A DNA stretch of 64,000 bases from Dysgonomonas sp. HDW5A (GTDB lineage: Bacteria; Bacteroidota; Bacteroidia; Bacteroidales; Dysgonomonadaceae). Made by a program: the position numbers and the translations under genes. The stretch covers positions 620,001-684,000 of the forward strand of contig NZ_CP049857.1 in assembly GCF_011299555.1 (NCBI RefSeq), read 5' to 3'. This document shows positions 63,044 to 64,000 of the stretch, one piece after another. Within the stretch, counting starts at the first letter, position 1. Every line of letters starts with the position of its first letter. The notes under the pieces are model-generated. The model had not been told where the DNA came from. It did no database searches and saw only the letters and a list, made by a program, of their open reading frames with translations.

Positions 63044-63803
63044 GGTCAATGTCATATTGTTCGTCAATAGCTTGAGTTAACTTTACAAAGCCTTTCGACA
63101 TGGCCGAATCGAAATCTATAATCACCAGTGCTGAATCTTCCATGAGTTCTTGAACCTCCTTATCTGAGTTTGCATAAAAGTCAGCTATTTTTTCATAATT
63201 AAAGACGATATGACGTGATGCTGCACATACAAGGAACTTCTTATCTTCATTACTAAGATTTGATATTTCGATTTTAGATACAAGCTCGTTATATTTATCC
63301 ATATCGAAAAGATCAGAGATAACAGGCTTTTCATTCTTTGGCAGATATTCAGGTGTTGTAATCTTATTCGTATAAAGATTATTATTTGATGTTTCTTTAT
63401 TCTCGGATTCTACGCCAATATCCAAAGAAGAAACGTCAATACTGAATTCCCAGAGATCAAGTTCATTAGGGGTAAAATCTTCCATCACTGCTTCCATGTC
63501 AAAGACCGATGTATCATTGGTATGATTATCAGCAAGAGCCAACGCTTTACGCCTTGCATCACCTGTTTTGAGGTCTGTTCTCTTGATGGCAATTAATTCA
63601 GCTCCGTCTGATTCGATAATACGAATTTTCAAACCTAACTCTTGTGCCTGTTCGTAAACTCCATTGCCGGCAATGATGCAATCTTCTTTATCAATTAGTA
63701 TCGAACGGCCGGCTCCGCAATCGACTAGGCTCTTTTGTATAAGCCTTTTATTCTTTTCTCCGTGTATACGGTAGTTCTTAGGATCAAACTTTAATTCTGA
63801 CAT
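63033..63803 (-). CDS. ParB-like domain protein
   Basis: A 256-residue protein. An N-terminal ParB/sulfiredoxin-like domain (FDPKNYRIHGEKNKRLIQKS, ILIDKEDCIIAGNGVYEQAQ, LADNHTNDTSVFD) is followed by an acidic linker and a second helical domain. Phage ParB-like proteins often accompany DNA methylases and modification enzymes. It overlaps the glycosyltransferase start, so both should be made together. Confidence 0.78.
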   Translation of the reverse strand: MSELKFDPKNYRIHGEKNKRLIQKSLVDCGAGRSILIDKEDCIIAGNGVYEQAQELGLKIRIIESDGAELIAIKRTDLKTGDARRKALALADNHTNDTSVFDMEAVMEDFTPNELDLWEFSIDVSSLDIGVESENKETSNNNLYTNKITTPEYLPKNEKPVISDLFDMDKYNELVSKIEISNLSNEDKKFLVCAASRHIVFNYEKIADFYANSDKEVQELMEDSALVIIDFDSAMSKGFVKLTQAIDEQYDIDHEE

Positions 63804-63815
63804 GCCTTTTATTGG

Positions 63816-63825
63816 TAAAATATAA
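63816..63825 (-). promoter_or_regulatory. late-operon motif TTATATTTTA, copy 1
   Basis: Exact 10-mer, 12 nt before the ParB-like gene start. Confidence 0.5.
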
Positions 63826-63837
63826 AAGGCTGAGATA

Positions 63838-64000
63838 TTATACTTTATATTGGTCTTTTAGGCAATCTGGAATATAAACAGTGTACATAGGTACTATTCC
63901 ATGTTGTTTAAGAGCATCATCAAAAGAATCTGTTAGAGTATAGAACGGCGATTTATGAATATCAACTACTGCATTATTATAGATATTCATAGGGATAAAC
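63838..64000 (-). CDS. unknown protein, 5' end outside window
   Basis: A minus-strand frame open to the right edge and ending at 63838. The visible 54 residues end in GIVPMYTVYIPDCLKDQYKV. No family can be assigned from this fragment. It is the next gene upstream in the late operon. Confidence 0.5.
   Translation of the reverse strand, partial: FIPMNIYNNAVVDIHKSPFYTLTDSFDDALKQHGIVPMYTVYIPDCLKDQYKV

Overview
This window joins two unrelated regions of a Bacteroidales genome. Several features point to a Bacteroidota host: no Shine-Dalgarno motifs, -7 promoter elements of the TAnnTTTG type, SPII lipoproteins with Bacteroidota-style lipoboxes, and a mannan cluster whose core order (mannosylglucose phosphorylase, cation symporter, cellobiose 2-epimerase) matches the Bacteroides fragilis mannan pathway. 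A Dysgonomonas-like genus is my best guess, from gene flavour only.

Region 1 (1-14680) is the end of a beta-mannan/galactomannan utilisation locus. A CE7 esterase (truncated by the window edge), a GH5 lipoprotein mannanase and two GH26 mannanases deacetylate and cut the polymer. A GH97 enzyme of the retaining alpha-galactosidase type should strip galactose side chains, and a GH3 enzyme trims beta-linked ends. A GPH-type symporter imports short sugars. Cellobiose 2-epimerase turns mannobiose into mannosyl-glucose, and GH130 phosphorolyses it to mannose 1-phosphate and glucose. A convergent AraC-type regulator closes the locus. No SusC/SusD pair is visible; it may lie to the left.

Region 2 (about 14911-64000 and beyond) is a siphovirus-like prophage inserted in the 3' end of a tRNA gene. 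The attL remnant, directly followed by the host tRNA terminator, is visible; attR lies outside. Left to right it has: tyrosine integrase; a CI-like S24 repressor with a divergent operator region; a rightward early operon (small regulators, an SbcC-like ATPase with RecT and an MBL-fold hydrolase, SF2 helicase, a double-domain DNA methyltransferase, HNH and VRR-NUC nucleases); a cargo segment with a 23-unit AG repeat, leader ORF, terminator and three paralogous secreted proteins; and then the late operon on the minus strand. Reading that operon from the right edge leftwards: ParB-like protein, TET-associated-type glycosyltransferase, GIY-YIG protein, small and large terminase, portal, MuF head protein, scaffold, capsid, connectors, tail tube, frameshifted tail chaperone, tape measure, tail hub, tail fibre with an SGNH-like domain, holin, GH19 endolysin and a small membrane protein.

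Several plus-strand islands interrupt the minus-strand late operon. These are a nuclease plus lipoprotein pair at 39746-41244, small genes at 54943 and 59228, and a putative small RNA at 56863-57111. Each has its own Bacteroidota promoter, so they are candidates for expression in the lysogen. A 10-mer, TTATATTTTA on the coding strand, sits 10-27 nt upstream of seven late-operon gene starts.

The most unusual items are the apparently permuted SGNH domain in the tail fibre, the glycosyltransferase/ParB pair, the AG-repeat leader switch, the MuF protein with an acetyltransferase-like tail, tRNA-like elements inside the late operon, and two adjacent early proteins ending in sliding-clamp-binding-like peptides.
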